A stretch of DNA of 64,000 bases from Deltaproteobacteria bacterium (GTDB lineage Bacteria > Desulfobacterota > GWC2-55-46): NCBI GenBank assembly GCA_019912665.1, contig JAIOIE010000006.1:62001-126000 (forward strand), written 5' to 3'. The notes under the pieces are model-generated. The model worked only from the letters and a program-made list of their open reading frames with translations. It was not told the DNA's origin and searched no databases. The translations under genes were made by a program, and so were the position numbers. Below, one piece after another: positions 24,809-32,667 of this stretch (position 1 is the stretch's first letter; each line of letters starts with the position of its first letter).

Positions 24809-25762
24809 ATGAGAGGACAACGGCTTCTGGAAGCGCTGCCGGAAAAGGCTTTCTCCATGGCAAAAAACTCGGTTCTTGACCTGGTCGGCAACACACCCCT
24901 TGTAAAAATCAACAATATCGCCAGGGACCTTCCTCCCGAGGTCGAGGTATACGCCAAGCTCGAGGGCTACAACCCCGGCGGCTCGGTAAAGGACAGGGCT
25001 GCCCTTAACATGATAGAGGACGCAGAGGCGAGCGGCAGGCTTACGAAAGACAAGGTCATCCTCGACTCGACCTCGGGGAATACCGGCATTGCCTATGCCT
25101 GGATAGGGGCCGTGAAGGGCTACAAGGTCGAGCTGGTCGTGCCCGCTAACGTGAGCGAGGAAAGGAAGAAGATACTCCACGCCTTCGGGGCCAAGGTCAT
25201 CTTCTCGAACCCCCTCGAAGGCTCGGACGGCGCGATAAGGCTCGCCTGGAAGCTCTACGTGGACGACCCCGAAAAATATTGCAAGCTCGACCAGTACAAC
25301 AACCCCTCGAACCCGCTCGCTCATTTCAACGGGACCGGCGTTGAGATATACGAGCAGACCGGCGGCAGGGTCACCCATTTCGTCGCCTCCATCGGCACCG
25401 GCGGCACGGTCATGGGCACCGGCAGGAGGCTAAAGGAGTACAGCAAAGACATAAGGGTCATAGCCGTCGAGCCCGCGACCCCTTTCCACGGCCTCGAAGG
25501 TTTGAAGCACATGGCCTCCTCGATAGTGCCGGGCATCTACCATGAAGAAGAGCTCGACGAGAAGATACCGGCCCCGACGGAAGAGTCTTATGAGATGGCA
25601 AAGAGGCTTGCCAGGGAAGAGGGCTTGCTCGTGGGCCAGTCCTCTGGCGCGGCCATGTGGGCCGCCCTGGAGGTCGCTAAAAAGCTTAAGAAGGGTGTCG
25701 TGGTAGCGATCTTCCCGGACGGAGGGGACAAGTACCTCTCAACGCGTCTCTGGGAAGCCTGA
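24809..25762 (+). CDS. Cysteine synthase (CysK/CysM-type PLP enzyme)
   Basis: 317-aa fold-type II PLP enzyme that makes cysteine by beta-replacement. GGGGAGG lies 8 bases before ATG 24809, so this start is kept although an internal MAKNS start also fits family length. Active-site Lys61 is in NPGGSVKDRAA. The substrate loop is STSGNTGIAYA and the PLP-phosphate loop is GTGGTVMGTGR. The neighbours (CysO-like carrier, JAMM protease, E1-like enzyme) match the mycobacterial CysO-CysM-Mec system, in which O-phosphoserine and carrier thiocarboxylate are used; free sulfide and O-acetylserine remain possible. Confidence 0.92.
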   Translation: MRGQRLLEALPEKAFSMAKNSVLDLVGNTPLVKINNIARDLPPEVEVYAKLEGYNPGGSVKDRAALNMIEDAEASGRLTKDKVILDSTSGNTGIAYAWIGAVKGYKVELVVPANVSEERKKILHAFGAKVIFSNPLEGSDGAIRLAWKLYVDDPEKYCKLDQYNNPSNPLAHFNGTGVEIYEQTGGRVTHFVASIGTGGTVMGTGRRLKEYSKDIRVIAVEPATPFHGLEGLKHMASSIVPGIYHEEELDEKIPAPTEESYEMAKRLAREEGLLVGQSSGAAMWAALEVAKKLKKGVVVAIFPDGGDKYLSTRLWEA

Positions 25763-25772
25763 TAGATAAGAC

Positions 25773-25795
25773 AAGTCTAAAACAGTAGACTTTTT
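25773..25795 (+). terminator. Short intrinsic terminator after cysteine synthase
   Basis: AAGTCTA/TAGACTT (25773-25779 / 25786-25792) with a 6-base loop running into T5. Confidence 0.65.
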
Positions 25796-25831
25796 AATTA
25801 ATTATAGGTAATACTTAAAGGAGAATCTCAA

Positions 25832-26287
25832 GTGCTTTCATTCCTCGGCATAGGGAAGAGCGTAATCCATATATCCAGGTCCGCCTACGACGAGATAATA
25901 AACCACGCCAAAGAATCCTACCCGCACGAGTGCTGCGGGGTGCTGGTGGGGACCACCTACACGGCCCGGAGGATATTCGAGGCGCAGAGGGCGTCTAACG
26001 TCAATACCGAGCGCGCCCATGACAGGTATATCATAGACCCCAAGGAGCTTAACCTCATAGATAAGATAGCAAGGACCCAGGGCATGGACGTGATGGGCTT
26101 CTATCACTCCCATCCCGACCACCCGGACAAGCCTTCCGAGACCGACAGGGAATGGGGCCAGCCCGGCTACTCGTATTTCATCATATCCGTCAAGGGCGGC
26201 AAGGACGTATCGGTAAGGAGCTGGATGATAGAGGACGAGAAAGGGCCTTTCAAGGAAGAAAGCATCAAGATAAACGAGAAAGGCTGA
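25832..26287 (+). CDS. JAMM/MPN metalloprotease (Mec+/QbsD-like)
   Basis: 151-aa zinc isopeptidase-like protein. The JAMM motif is complete: Glu33 (YPHECCG), His92-x-His94 with Pro95 (YHSHP), Ser102 and Asp105 (PSETD). This family removes residues from the C-terminus of sulfur carriers (QbsD, HcyD) or releases cysteine from CysO (Mec+). The carrier here ends GG-Ala-Leu, so tail trimming is the likely job, and release of carrier-bound Cys or Hcy may be another. The start is GTG 25832 with AAGGAG upstream. It is separated from cysteine synthase by a terminator and an AT-rich gap that may hold its own promoter. Confidence 0.92.
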   Translation: MLSFLGIGKSVIHISRSAYDEIINHAKESYPHECCGVLVGTTYTARRIFEAQRASNVNTERAHDRYIIDPKELNLIDKIARTQGMDVMGFYHSHPDHPDKPSETDREWGQPGYSYFIISVKGGKDVSVRSWMIEDEKGPFKEESIKINEKG

Positions 26288-26428
26288 GGGCCGGTGGCGG
26301 ATAAGGGTTTGGTTCCCGCCGCCGCGCCAATGAGTCGTCTGGGGTTTTTTCCTGTCGAGCCCTGAATTAGTCCTTACTGGATGATTAAGTCTAGCCGCCC
26401 GGCTTAAAAGGCGCACTCTGCCCCGCGA

Positions 26429-26448
26429 GGGGTTTTTTTGCATTACGG
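26429..26448 (+). terminator. Weak hairpin and T-run after the JAMM gene
   Basis: CCCC-GCGA-GGGG followed by seven T, within a 188-base gap. Only four stem pairs, so efficiency is doubtful. Confidence 0.4.
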
Positions 26449-26475
26449 ACATTGCAGAGGAGGGTTTTTGGGAAG

Positions 26476-27300
26476 ATGGATTTCAACGAGGAACAGATAG
26501 AGCGGTACTCAAGGCATATCATACTTCCGGAGGTCGGCGGCAGGGGGCAGGCGAAGCTCCTTAAGAGCCGGGTCTTTGTGCTCGGCGCGGGCGGCCTCGG
26601 CTCCCCGGCACTTCTTTATCTCGCGGCCGCGGGCGTGGGCACTATCGGCATGGCCGACGGCGACTGCGTGGACCTGAGTAACCTCCAGCGCCAGGTCATC
26701 CACAATACCGAGCGCATAGGGAAGCCCAAGGTGCATTCGGCGAAGGAGACCATCGGGAAGCTCAACCCGGACGTCAAGGTCGTGCCTTTCCACGGTCGTC
26801 TTACCGAGGACAACATAAGGGAGATAATAAGGGAATACGATGTCGTCCTCGACGGGAGCGACAACTTCCCGACCAGGTTCCTCATGAACGACGCCTGCTT
26901 CTTCGAAGAGAAGCCGCTGGTCTCCGGCTCCATGTTCAGGTTCGACGGCCAGGTCTCGGTCTTCCATCCCGCGAAGGGCTTCCCGTGCTACAGGTGCCTC
27001 TATCCCGAGCCGCCGCCAAAGGGGCTCGTTCCGAGCTGCCAGGAGGCCGGGGTTCTCGGGGCGCTGGCTGGCGTAATAGGGGTCCTTCAGGCTGTCGAGG
27101 CCATTAAGCTCCTCCTCGGCATAGGCGACCCCCTGGAGGGGCACCTCATGGTATTCGACGCCCTCAAGATGACCTTCAGGAAGGTAAAGGTCAGGAAGGA
27201 CCCGGAGTGCGCGCTCTGCGGGGAGCGGCCGACGATAACAACGCTCAAGGCCTATGAGGAACAGGCCTGCGAACTGAGGCCGGCCACCTGCGAGAAGTAA
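26476..27300 (+). CDS. E1-like adenylyltransferase (ThiF/MoeB/HcyF family)
   Basis: 274-aa ATP-dependent activator of ubiquitin-like sulfur carriers. It adenylates the carrier Gly-Gly C-terminus. ATG at 26476 with GGAGGG upstream; an in-frame TTG at 26452 precedes the ribosome site. Motifs are RYSRHIILPEVGG, the nucleotide loop LGAGGLGSPALLYLAAAGVG, QRQVIHNTERIG, DGSDNFPTRF and Zn Cys pairs CYRC and CALC. No C-terminal rhodanese domain is present, so sulfur must arrive from elsewhere, perhaps TusA. Followed after 28 bases by the radical SAM gene. Confidence 0.93.
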   Translation: MDFNEEQIERYSRHIILPEVGGRGQAKLLKSRVFVLGAGGLGSPALLYLAAAGVGTIGMADGDCVDLSNLQRQVIHNTERIGKPKVHSAKETIGKLNPDVKVVPFHGRLTEDNIREIIREYDVVLDGSDNFPTRFLMNDACFFEEKPLVSGSMFRFDGQVSVFHPAKGFPCYRCLYPEPPPKGLVPSCQEAGVLGALAGVIGVLQAVEAIKLLLGIGDPLEGHLMVFDALKMTFRKVKVRKDPECALCGERPTITTLKAYEEQACELRPATCEK

Positions 27301-27328
27301 TGGCTTCCGCCCCGAGACCGGATGGTGA

Positions 27329-28519
27329 ATGGGAAAGTACCTGGATAAACCTGCGTCCCTCAAGATAGACCTCATGCTCCGGGGGATAAGGATAAACGAC
27401 CCCGTGGTCCAGGCGTGGGCGTGCGGCTCCTCGGGCATTGACATACTGCTCCCGCAGGACACGCTGGTAAACATACCGTGCAGGGAGGTCTTTACCAGGA
27501 ACTCGCCCTACACCATAAGGCGGTCGGGGGAGGACTATTTCATAACCGACGGCAAGGGCGAGGTCCCGGTTAAGCTCGTTCCGAAGCCGGCCTTTTGCGG
27601 CGGGAGCACCTCCACAGGCGTTCCCTTCCGGGACATAGCCGCCTCGCACGGGAGCTACACGGTAGTTACGCCTTCAAAGCGGTGCGACTTTTTCAACAGG
27701 AGCATAGAGTGCAGGTACTGCGCCGGAAACTTCAACGTGGCCGGCGGGCCGGACCGGGTATATACGGTCGACGAGGTCCTCGAGACAGTCGGCGCGATCT
27801 TGAATGAGAAGGCCTCCGGCATAATATACCTCTCCATAGGCTTCAGCCCCGGCGACGACGGCGGGATAGAGTTCCTCAGGCCCTATATAGCGGCAATAAA
27901 AAAGAGTTACAACTGCCTCGTGGCGGTAGAGGCGCTTCCCCCGAAGGAGAACCGCTGGATAGACGAGACATACGCCCTGGGTGCAGATTCGGTCCTCTAT
28001 AACCTGGAGATATTCGACAAGGAGCTCTTTGAGATTATCTGCCCTGGCAGGGCGGCCCTCATCGGGAGGAAAAGGTACATGGAGGCCCTCGGGCACGCGG
28101 CGAAGATTTTCCCGAACGGGACCGTCGCCTCGCACCTCATCGTGGGGCTTGAACCGCCCGGGTCGACCTGCATGGGGATAGACTACCTGACCGACATGGG
28201 CGTCGTACCCGTGCTGCCCATATACAGGCCTTCATCCGAGAAGGACTTGAGGATAGAGCCGCTTACGACGGAGATAATACTCCCGGTCTACAAGCACCTC
28301 TACAGGGCGGTCAAGAAAAAGAAAGTAAACCTCAACTGGGTGAGGGACCTGAGCATGGTCACGACCCCGGCGGAGATACGGGACCTTGTCGATGACTCGA
28401 AAGGCGGCCTGATGGACAGCTTCTACAAATCCAGGCTCGGCATGAAGACCGCCTGGGGGCTATCGTCACTCAGAAGGAAGTTGAGGGTCGTGGACAAGGA
28501 CCCTGATTCAGAGCACTGA
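27329..28519 (+). CDS. Radical SAM protein with atypical CX8CX2C cluster motif
   Basis: 396-aa predicted 4Fe-4S/SAM enzyme of unknown reaction. The candidate cluster motif is Cys119-X8-Cys128-X2-Cys131 (KRCDFFNRSIECRYC) instead of CX3CX2C. It is followed by a TIM-barrel-like body with LSIGFSPGDDGG, VAVEALPP and VASHLIVGLEPPG, which resemble radical SAM strands. The N-terminal 110 residues form a separate region with Cys32, Cys51 and Cys90. It lies tightly between the E1-like gene and the SLC13 transporter in the sulfur locus, so a role in sulfur amino acid metabolism is suggested but unproven. Confidence 0.78.
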   Translation: MGKYLDKPASLKIDLMLRGIRINDPVVQAWACGSSGIDILLPQDTLVNIPCREVFTRNSPYTIRRSGEDYFITDGKGEVPVKLVPKPAFCGGSTSTGVPFRDIAASHGSYTVVTPSKRCDFFNRSIECRYCAGNFNVAGGPDRVYTVDEVLETVGAILNEKASGIIYLSIGFSPGDDGGIEFLRPYIAAIKKSYNCLVAVEALPPKENRWIDETYALGADSVLYNLEIFDKELFEIICPGRAALIGRKRYMEALGHAAKIFPNGTVASHLIVGLEPPGSTCMGIDYLTDMGVVPVLPIYRPSSEKDLRIEPLTTEIILPVYKHLYRAVKKKKVNLNWVRDLSMVTTPAEIRDLVDDSKGGLMDSFYKSRLGMKTAWGLSSLRRKLRVVDKDPDSEH

Positions 28520-28543
28520 AGTCTTTTTTTCCGGAGTTTTCCG

Positions 28544-29971
28544 TTGAGCGTCAAGATAGACACGCGGCCCATATGGCTGATACTGGCGCTTAGGGCCCTG
28601 AGGCCTCTTTTCTTCTCGGTCCTGGCCCTCCTTTTCGTCCTCTTTCTCCGGATGCCGGTGCCCGAGGGGCTTACCCCGGTCGGCCAGAGCGCCATAGCCG
28701 TTTTCCTCCTCTGCCTCGTACTATGGATAACCAACGCGATACCGCTTGCCGTGACCGGCATACTGGCCATGGTGCTTGTCCCCGTCCTCGGCGTGCTGTC
28801 GAGGAAGGAGACCTACTCGCTTTTCGGGAACGAGGCCGTCTTTTTCATACTCGGGGCCTTCATACTCGCCGGGGCCGTCATGCACTCCGGGATAGCCGCG
28901 AGAGTAGCGCTCTTCATGATGAGCAGGTTCGGGAGCTCGCCCAAGCGCCTTGTGCTGACCATATTCCTGTTGGCCGCGGGGCTCTCGTTCGTCATGTCCG
29001 AGCACGCCGTAGCGGCCATGCTCTTCCCCATAGTCCTCGAGATATCGAAGAGCCTGGGCCTTAAGCCGGGGAGGTCCAGCTACGGGAAGATACTCTTTTT
29101 CGCGCTCGCGTGGGGCTGCGTCATAGGCGGGGTTGCCACTTTCCTCGGCGGCGCGAGGGTGCCTCTCGCGGTCGGCATACTGCAAGAGACGACCGGGAGC
29201 CGGATAGGGTTCCTAGAATACTCGGTGGCGGTCTTCCCGCTGGTGATGGTAATGCTCCTGGCGGGCTACATCATACTCAAGTACTTCTTTCCCGTCGACA
29301 TCGATAAGGTCGAGAGCGCGCAGGGCATCGTGACGAAGAGGCTCAAGGGACTCGGGAAGATGACCTACTCCGAGTACTCGGTGGGCACCGTGCTGCTCGT
29401 GACAATACTCGCATGGGCTTTCCTGGGCGAGTCCTTCGGCCTTTCGGCGGTCGCCCTTATCTCGGTGGTGGCCATGTTCGTCCTGAGGCTCGTCAGGTGG
29501 AAAGATGTAGAGGAAAACGTCAATTGGGGTATAATACTCATGTACGGCGGGGCCATAGTGCTCGGGTCGGCGCTCGACAAGAGCGGCGCGGCCAAGTGGA
29601 TGGTCTCCTCGCTGGTCGCAAACTGGACGGGCGGGCCGTGGACTGTATTCGCGCTCTTCTCTTTCCTGTCCATACTGCTTACAGCCGCCATCAGCAACGC
29701 CGCGGTCATAGCCATACTGCTGCCGGTGAGCATCGGTATGGCCCAGTCCCTCTCTATCGACCCGGTGCTGCTGACCTACGCGATAGCCGTCCCAGCCGGA
29801 CTCGATTTCATGTTCCCGATGGGCACGCCGGCCATAGCCATAGCCGCGTCCTCGAACTACATATCCATAAGGGACAGCGCGAAAGGCGGCTTCATAATGT
29901 TCGTGCTGGCATGGCTGGCCTTTAATCTCGTAGCGGCCCTTTGGTGGCCGCTCATAGGCATGGGGTATTGA
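28544..29971 (+). CDS. SLC13/DASS family permease, probable sulfate importer
   Basis: 475-aa inner-membrane transporter with about 11-12 hydrophobic segments. Family features are the helical hairpin LGAFILAGAVMHSGIAARVALFM, the SNAAVIAILLPVSIGMAQ segment and PAGLDFMFPMGTPAIAIAAS near the C-terminus, matching the DASS substrate motifs. TTG at 28544 has GGAG 7 bases upstream. The position between E1-like/radical SAM genes and usp-cysH-sat argues for sulfate uptake, though dicarboxylate transport is also common in this family. Confidence 0.85.
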   Translation: MSVKIDTRPIWLILALRALRPLFFSVLALLFVLFLRMPVPEGLTPVGQSAIAVFLLCLVLWITNAIPLAVTGILAMVLVPVLGVLSRKETYSLFGNEAVFFILGAFILAGAVMHSGIAARVALFMMSRFGSSPKRLVLTIFLLAAGLSFVMSEHAVAAMLFPIVLEISKSLGLKPGRSSYGKILFFALAWGCVIGGVATFLGGARVPLAVGILQETTGSRIGFLEYSVAVFPLVMVMLLAGYIILKYFFPVDIDKVESAQGIVTKRLKGLGKMTYSEYSVGTVLLVTILAWAFLGESFGLSAVALISVVAMFVLRLVRWKDVEENVNWGIILMYGGAIVLGSALDKSGAAKWMVSSLVANWTGGPWTVFALFSFLSILLTAAISNAAVIAILLPVSIGMAQSLSIDPVLLTYAIAVPAGLDFMFPMGTPAIAIAASSNYISIRDSAKGGFIMFVLAWLAFNLVAALWWPLIGMGY

Positions 29972-29972
29972 G

Positions 29973-30497
29973 TTGAAGAGGCTGCTACTTGTGCTCCCGT
30001 CCAATGTGGCCTCTGAGGAGGCCGTAGAGTTCGCCGTCAGGAGGGCGAAGGAGGAGAGGTCCACGCTAGTGGTCCTCTACCTCATCGCCGCCGGCGCCGC
30101 TGACGACGTATTCGACACCTTCTCGGATATCGGTTTCATCGGCGACAGGCCTTCATCACAGGTCTCCGAGGCCATAATGAAGGAGTACAGGCAGAGGGGC
30201 TACGAAGAGCTCGGGAAAGTGCAGATAAGGACTATGGAGGAGGGGGTGGCTTTCGAGCCGCTCATGGAGGCCGGGGAGCCGGTCGAAAAGGTGCTATCCA
30301 CGATAGAGGGGATGGGCATAACAACGGCAGTGCTCGTGAAGAGGAAAGAAAGGGCGATATTAAGGTACTTCCAGCGGAGCTATGCGGACGAAGTGGCCGA
30401 AAAAGCGCCGTGCGAGGTCATCGTCTTTACGGGCGGCCAGGGACCTATAAAGGAGGATAAAAAAGATGTCAAGGAAGTGGACAGAGGAAGAGCTTAA
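29973..30497 (+). CDS. Universal stress protein (UspA) family protein
   Basis: 174-aa cytoplasmic protein. The N-terminal LLLVLPSNVASEEAVEFAVRRAKEE and the C-terminal SYADEVAEKAPCEVIVF block match the Usp alpha/beta fold, but the ATP-binding G-x2-G-x9-G-S/T signature is not clear. It starts with TTG one base after the SLC13 stop and overlaps cysH by 32 bases. The tight coupling to a transporter gene is a common arrangement for Usp proteins that modulate transport. Function here is inferred. Confidence 0.8.
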   Translation: MKRLLLVLPSNVASEEAVEFAVRRAKEERSTLVVLYLIAAGAADDVFDTFSDIGFIGDRPSSQVSEAIMKEYRQRGYEELGKVQIRTMEEGVAFEPLMEAGEPVEKVLSTIEGMGITTAVLVKRKERAILRYFQRSYADEVAEKAPCEVIVFTGGQGPIKEDKKDVKEVDRGRA

Positions 30498-31164
30498 GAA
30501 AGTCAGCGACAGCCTCGAAGGCAAGTCGCCGGAAGAGGCGATCAGGTGGGCCGTCGAGAACTTCTCGACGAGCGAACTCTCGCTCGCCTGCAGCTTCGGG
30601 GCCGAGGACGTGGCCCTTGTCGACATGCTCGTGAAGATCAAGCCCGACGCGAGGATATTCTATCTGGATACCGATCTGCTCTTCAAGGAGTCCCTCGACG
30701 TAAAGGACAGGCTCATAGCCAAATATGGGATAAAACCCGAGAGGTACGGGGCCAAATCCACGCTTGAGGAGATGGCCGCCGAGCACGGGCCCGAGCTCTG
30801 GAAGAAGCAGCCGGACAAGTGCTGCGATATAAGGAAGATGATACCCCTGGCAGAGGCCCTTTCAGGCTTGAAGTGCTGGATAACCGGCATACGTAGGGAC
30901 CAGGCCCCCACCAGGGCTAACGCGCCGGTCGTATCCTGGGACGCCAAGTTCGGGCTCGCGAAGGTCAACCCGCTCGTAAGGTGGACCTCGGAAGACGTCT
31001 GGAAATACATAAAGGCCAACGGCGTGCCTTATAACGTGCTCCATGACCAGAACTATCCTTCCATCGGATGCGAGCCCTGCACGAAGCCGGTCGCGCCGGG
31101 CGAGGACCCGAGGGCCGGAAGGTGGGCTGGGTTCCAGAAGACTGAATGCGGGCTGCACAAGTAA
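30466..31164 (+). CDS. cysH: Adenylylsulfate (APS) reductase, CysH family
   Basis: 232-aa assimilatory reductase that converts APS to sulfite. The APS-type 4Fe-4S ligands are present: the CC pair in DKCCDIRK and CxxC in SIGCEPC, with the catalytic Cys in ECGLHK at the C-terminus. Nucleotide-binding block is LACSFGAEDVALVDM. This cluster marks APS rather than PAPS specificity, and agrees with the absence of an APS kinase in the window. ATG at 30466 follows AAAGGAGG and lies inside the 3' end of the usp gene. Confidence 0.93.
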   Translation: MSRKWTEEELKKVSDSLEGKSPEEAIRWAVENFSTSELSLACSFGAEDVALVDMLVKIKPDARIFYLDTDLLFKESLDVKDRLIAKYGIKPERYGAKSTLEEMAAEHGPELWKKQPDKCCDIRKMIPLAEALSGLKCWITGIRRDQAPTRANAPVVSWDAKFGLAKVNPLVRWTSEDVWKYIKANGVPYNVLHDQNYPSIGCEPCTKPVAPGEDPRAGRWAGFQKTECGLHK

Positions 31165-31214
31165 CTGAATAGCGAGTTGACAAAGTCCGATATGCAGTGG
31201 TCACTGCTGTCCTG

Positions 31215-31308
31215 TTGAATTCCCCCTTTTCTAAAGGGGGGAAGGGGGGATTAGAGCAGAGCATTTGAAATCCCCATCTTATCCCCTTTTTCAAAGGGGG
31301 AGGACTTA
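31215..31308. repeat. Pair of CCCCCTTTT/AAAGGGGG hairpins before sat
   Basis: Two adjacent inverted repeats: TCCCCCTTTT-CT-AAAGGGGGG near 31221-31241, then ATCCCCTTTTTCAAAGGGGGA near 31281-31302. They lie in the 189-base gap between cysH and sat. Poly-C/poly-G hairpins of this type are often dispersed repeats. Confidence 0.55.
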
Positions 31309-31353
31309 ATCAAGCAGGCTATAAGCGTAATTACTCCAAGGAGGTAGCAGGAA

Positions 31354-32517
31354 GTGGAAGGACTCATAAAGCCGCACGGCGGCGTTCTGGTGAACAGGGC
31401 GCTTGAAGGGAAGGAAAGGGAGGAGCTCGCCCGTAAGGCCGGGGGGCTTAAGAAGCTCACACTGAACGACAGGGAGATCTCCGACATAGAGATGATCGCC
31501 ATAGGCGCGTTCAGCCCGCTCGAGGGCTTCATGTGCAGGGACGACTACCACTCTGTCATGGACACCATGCACCTTAAGAACGGGCTTCCCTGGACCATGC
31601 CGATAACCCTCTCGGCAACGAAGGATGAGGCGGCTTCACTCAAGCCGGGCATGGAAGTGGCCCTCGCAGCCGGGGACGGCGACATACTCGCCACCCTCAA
31701 TATCGAGGAGATATTCCCGCACGACAAGGAGAAGGAGGCGCTCCAGGTCTACGGGACCGCGGAGGACAAGCACCCGGGCGTAAAAAAGGTCTACGAGATG
31801 GGCGACATGCTCCTTGGCGGAAAGGTCTCGCTTGTGAAGAGGCCCGTGCACACGCAGTTCATGGAAGAGAGGCTTGACCCGAAGGACACCAGGGCCCTTT
31901 TCAGGGAGAAGGGGTGGAAGAGGGTCGTGGGCTTCCAGACGCGGAACCCCATCCACAGGGCGCACGAGTACATACAGAAATGCGCCCTCGAGATAGTCGA
32001 CGGCATCCTCATACACCCGCTCGTCGGGGAGACCAAGGGCGACGACATCCCGGCCGCGGTCCGCATGAAGTGCTACAAGGCGCTCATTGAGAACTACTAC
32101 CCGAAGGACAGGGTCGCGCTGGTAGTGAACCCCGCGGCAATGCGGTACGCCGGACCCAAGGAGGCCGTCTTCCACGCGCTCATAAGGAAGAACTACGGCT
32201 GCACGCATTTCATAATCGGCAGGGACCACGCCGGGGTGGGCAACTACTACGGCACATTCGACGCGCACTACATCTTCGACAATTTCGACCCGCAGGCCAT
32301 AGGCATAACACCGCTCTTTTTCGACCACACCTTCTACTGCAAGAGGTGCGGGGGAATGGCTTCGTACAAGACATGCTCCCACGACGCCTCAGAGCATGTT
32401 ACCCTCTCAGGCACCAAGGTAAGGGAGATGCTCCGTAGCGGCGCATATCCTCCGCCGGAGTTCAGCAGGCCGGAGGTCGCGAAAATACTGATCGAGGCGA
32501 TGCAGGGACAGTCATAA
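31354..32517 (+). CDS. sat: ATP sulfurylase (sulfate adenylyltransferase)
   Basis: 387-aa cytoplasmic enzyme that makes APS from ATP and sulfate. Motifs are QTRNPIHRAHEY (the HxxH nucleotide site), VNPAAMRYAGPKEAVFHALIRKNYGCTHFIIGRDH-type block (GRDHAGVGNYYG) and the LSGTKVREML end. Length is that of the homo-oligomeric Sat without an APS kinase domain. GTG at 31354 has AAGGAGG about 10 bases upstream. It provides APS for CysH. Its stop codon touches a family B repeat. Confidence 0.96.
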   Translation: MEGLIKPHGGVLVNRALEGKEREELARKAGGLKKLTLNDREISDIEMIAIGAFSPLEGFMCRDDYHSVMDTMHLKNGLPWTMPITLSATKDEAASLKPGMEVALAAGDGDILATLNIEEIFPHDKEKEALQVYGTAEDKHPGVKKVYEMGDMLLGGKVSLVKRPVHTQFMEERLDPKDTRALFREKGWKRVVGFQTRNPIHRAHEYIQKCALEIVDGILIHPLVGETKGDDIPAAVRMKCYKALIENYYPKDRVALVVNPAAMRYAGPKEAVFHALIRKNYGCTHFIIGRDHAGVGNYYGTFDAHYIFDNFDPQAIGITPLFFDHTFYCKRCGGMASYKTCSHDASEHVTLSGTKVREMLRSGAYPPPEFSRPEVAKILIEAMQGQS

Positions 32518-32593
32518 GGTAACCTCTAAAAAATTGATCTTTTCCCCGGACTCCTTGATTACGGGAAAAATCTCCAGTTTTTAGTGGGTTACC
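32518..32593. repeat. MITE-like palindromic repeat family B, short copy
   Basis: Perfect 7-bp ends GGTAACC/GGTTACC, then CTCTAAAAAATTGATC on the left and GGGAAAAATCTCCAGTTTTTAG on the right. Shares TTGATCTTTTCCCCGGACTC with copies at 36961 and 58201, but lacks the inner palindrome. Confidence 0.8.
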
Positions 32594-32667
32594 AGGGCCG
32601 CCATTGAACGGGCGGCCCCCTTTCAGGGCTTTACGGCTGCAAAACGAAATGCTAGAGGGGTCGGAGT

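Noticed and set aside
25800-25825. Third copy of the TACTAAGGTAT operator before the JAMM gene
   Set aside because: GGTAATACTTAAAGG resembles the reverse of the motif only partly; too degenerate to claim.
31215-31308. Short C-rich/G-rich repeats considered as a CRISPR fragment
   Set aside because: Only two hairpins with unequal arms and no regular spacers; no cas genes in the window.
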